Part shown: piece after piece, positions 62,812 through 64,000 of the stretch | Position numbering within the stretch: the stretch's first letter is position 1 | How the letters are laid out: each line of letters opens with the position of its first letter | Assembly: GCA_041685115.1 (NCBI GenBank) | Contig: JAWLGK010000005.1 | Location: 1-64,000, forward strand | Origin: JALOAT01 sp041685115 | GTDB lineage: Bacteria > Pseudomonadota > Gammaproteobacteria > Thiohalomonadales > Thiohalomonadaceae | Direction of reading: 5' to 3' | Length of the DNA stretch: 64,000 nucleotides | Notes under the pieces: model-generated | What the model was told of the DNA's origin: nothing | The model's input: the letters and a program-made list of their open reading frames with translations, nothing else | Database searches by the model: none | Made by a program: the position numbers and the translations under genes

Positions 62812-63348
62812 TCAGCGCATCAGCTCGGAGCCGAGCTTGTCCAGCCGGCTTACGGCCGAGCCGTCGATGACCATGTCGCCCGCGCGAATGATGGCGCCGC
62901 CCAGCAACGACCCGTCGACTTTGACGTTCAGGCTGATTTCACGACCCAGGCGCTTCTTGAGAGCCACCGCCAGTTCTTTCTTCTGGCTTTCGGTCAGTTC
63001 CATCGCCGTGACCACTTCCGCCTCGAGCGTGCCTTCGGCCTGCGCACGTTCGATCTCGAAGAGCGCCGCGATCTCGGGCAGCAGATTCAGGCGGCCGTTG
63101 TCGGCCAGCACCCGCACCATGTTCTTGCCGGCATCGTTCATCTTGTCGCCGCAGACGGCGAGGAAGATGTCGATGACCTGCTCACCGGTGAGGCGCGGGC
63201 TGTCGATGACCTTTGCCATTTCGGGATCGGTAGCCACGGCGGCGGCCAGTCCCAGCATCTCGGACCAACGCTTCAGGTCTTTCTGCTCGGCAGCGAGCTT
63301 GAAGACAGCCTGGGCGTATGGGCGCGCAATCGTCGTTATCTCAGCCAT
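62812..63348 (-). CDS. atpH: ATP synthase delta subunit
   Basis: 178 residues. It has an N-terminal helical domain (ITTIARPYAQAVFKLAAEQK) and a C-terminal part typical of OSCP/delta (LTESQKKELAVALKKRLGRE ... DGSLLGGAIIRAGDMVIDGS). It links F1 to the b-subunit stalk. It lies 11 nt after atpF. Confidence 0.97.
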   Translation of the reverse strand: MAEITTIARPYAQAVFKLAAEQKDLKRWSEMLGLAAAVATDPEMAKVIDSPRLTGEQVIDIFLAVCGDKMNDAGKNMVRVLADNGRLNLLPEIAALFEIERAQAEGTLEAEVVTAMELTESQKKELAVALKKRLGREISLNVKVDGSLLGGAIIRAGDMVIDGSAVSRLDKLGSELMR

Positions 63349-63359
63349 TGCCGCTGACC

Positions 63360-63830
63360 TCAGATTTGTGCCACGAGGTCTTTGAGCATCGACTCGTGGG
63401 ACTTGGCGTCGATCTCCTTGCGGAGAACCTTACCGGCGCCAGCCACGGCGAGCGATACCACCTGGCCGCGAAGTTGTTCCTTGGCGCGGAACACTTCCTG
63501 CTCGATTTCCGCGTTGGCGGCCGCTTTCAGGCGGTCACCCTCGGAGCGAGCGGCGTTCTTCGCGTCATCGATGATCTCGTTGGCGCGCTGCTCGGCCTTG
63601 GCGATGATCTCGGCGGCACGGTCGCGCGCCTCGTGGATCACCTCGGCGGCGCGCTTTTCGGCGAGCTCCTGCTGGTGCTTGCCACGTTCGGCAGCGGCGA
63701 GGCCATCGGCGATCGTGTTCTTGCGTTCGTTGAGTACGTTGATGAGCGGAGGCCACACGTACTTCATTACGAACCAGACAAACACGAAGAATGCGATGGA
63801 CTGACCGATCAGCGTCAGATTGATGTTCAT
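63360..63830 (-). CDS. atpF: ATP synthase b subunit
   Basis: 156 residues: an N-terminal membrane anchor (LTLIGQSIAFFVFVWFVMKYVWPP, about 5-28) and a long Ala/Glu/Lys-rich coiled coil forming the peripheral stalk dimer. Size equals E. coli b. It follows atpE after a 64-nt gap that holds a hairpin. Confidence 0.97.
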   Translation of the reverse strand: MNINLTLIGQSIAFFVFVWFVMKYVWPPLINVLNERKNTIADGLAAAERGKHQQELAEKRAAEVIHEARDRAAEIIAKAEQRANEIIDDAKNAARSEGDRLKAAANAEIEQEVFRAKEQLRGQVVSLAVAGAGKVLRKEIDAKSHESMLKDLVAQI

Positions 63831-63865
63831 AGTCGCACCTCGTGCTGTGTTACACGGACGGGAAG

Positions 63866-63884
63866 TCTTGACGTATCGTCAAGA
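63866..63884. promoter_or_regulatory. Hairpin in atpE-atpF gap
   Basis: TCTTGACG-tat-CGTCAAGA, a perfect 8-bp stem 11 nt past the atpE stop. It lacks a T-run, so it is more likely an RNA-processing or stability element than a full terminator. It may help keep atpE, which is needed in many copies, above the rest. Confidence 0.45.
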
Positions 63885-63894
63885 AGGAGAGGCC

Positions 63895-64000
63895 TTAGCC
63901 TCCGACCACCGCGAACAGCACGTAGAAGGCGATACCGACCGCGATCATCGGCACGGCGTCCACCAGACCCATGATGATGAAGAACTGGGTGCGGAGCAGC
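63895..64000 (-). CDS. atpE: ATP synthase c subunit, 3' part
   Basis: The last 34 codons before the window edge, ending LLRTQFFIIMGLVDAVPMIA then VGIAFYVLFAVVGG and stop. This is the second transmembrane helix of the c subunit; the position of the essential carboxylate is occupied by Asp in GLVDAVPM. The start and atpB/atpI lie outside the window. Confidence 0.93.
   Translation of the reverse strand, partial: LLRTQFFIIMGLVDAVPMIAVGIAFYVLFAVVGG

Overview
The window is chromosomal DNA from a GC-rich, respiring gammaproteobacterium. The gene content and order fit a Chromatiales/Ectothiorhodospiraceae-like lineage: polA-engB-cytochrome c-dsbA block, glmS/glmU beside the atp operon, def-fmt-rsmB-ntrYX-trkA block, Gram-negative outer-membrane porins, and a System II (CcsB/ResB) cytochrome c assembly pair. 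That placement is inferred from gene families and synteny as I know them; no database was searched. Many of these blocks sit near the replication origin in pseudomonads, so the window is probably origin-proximal.

Layout. 0.1-2.7 kb: a minus-strand nitrogen cluster (TorF-type porin, glnK, amtB) behind a good sigma-54 promoter with NtrC-like sites. 2.7-10.3 kb: ubiK, a membrane protein, comM, rep, a HupE/UreJ protein, a DUF4383 protein, an EamA transporter and an anchored cytochrome c5. 10.48 kb: tRNA-Arg(CCG). 10.6-15.2 kb: a four-gene operon transcribed dsbA, acetolactate synthase-like TPP enzyme, endonuclease/exonuclease/phosphatase protein, diguanylate cyclase. 15.4-20.3 kb: a cyclic-nucleotide-binding-domain protein, ccsB-resB, cytochromes c4 and c5. 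20.4-28.7 kb: engB, polA, a LOG-family protein, a DUF2782 protein, a cluster of DnaA-box matches, uvrD and a tiny lipoprotein. 28.9-36.0 kb: truncated hemoglobin, tsaC, purE, topA, smg, dprA and a LysM lipoprotein. 36.2-46.1 kb: def, fmt, rsmB, a DUF4390 protein, ntrY, ntrX, trkA, a methyltransferase and a TPR protein. 46.4-49.3 kb: an LbtU-type porin, a guanidine exporter gene behind a guanidine-II riboswitch, and a four-repeat S1-domain protein.

49.5-53.6 kb is the only clearly accessory region. It is a graveyard of broken genes: two partial copies of a DNA-binding-protein gene, two inverted 5' ends of an IS4-like element, an IS256-type transposase fragment, a frameshifted relaxase (DUF3363) remnant, and an apparently intact VapBC-type toxin-antitoxin pair. 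It ends at an FMN riboswitch controlling ribB (53.7-54.6 kb). 54.8-64.0 kb: glmS, glmU and the ATP synthase operon (atpC, D, G, A, H, F and the 3' end of atpE), all on the minus strand.

The most unusual non-coding feature is a set of dispersed intergenic elements (at about 21.1, 30.7, 36.7 and 43.3 kb). They share inverted ends resembling AACCACGGGGGACACGGGG but carry two different cores. Two of them (21.1 and 43.3 kb) are long, related copies with self-complementary arms, and one holds a 4 x 38-bp tandem array.
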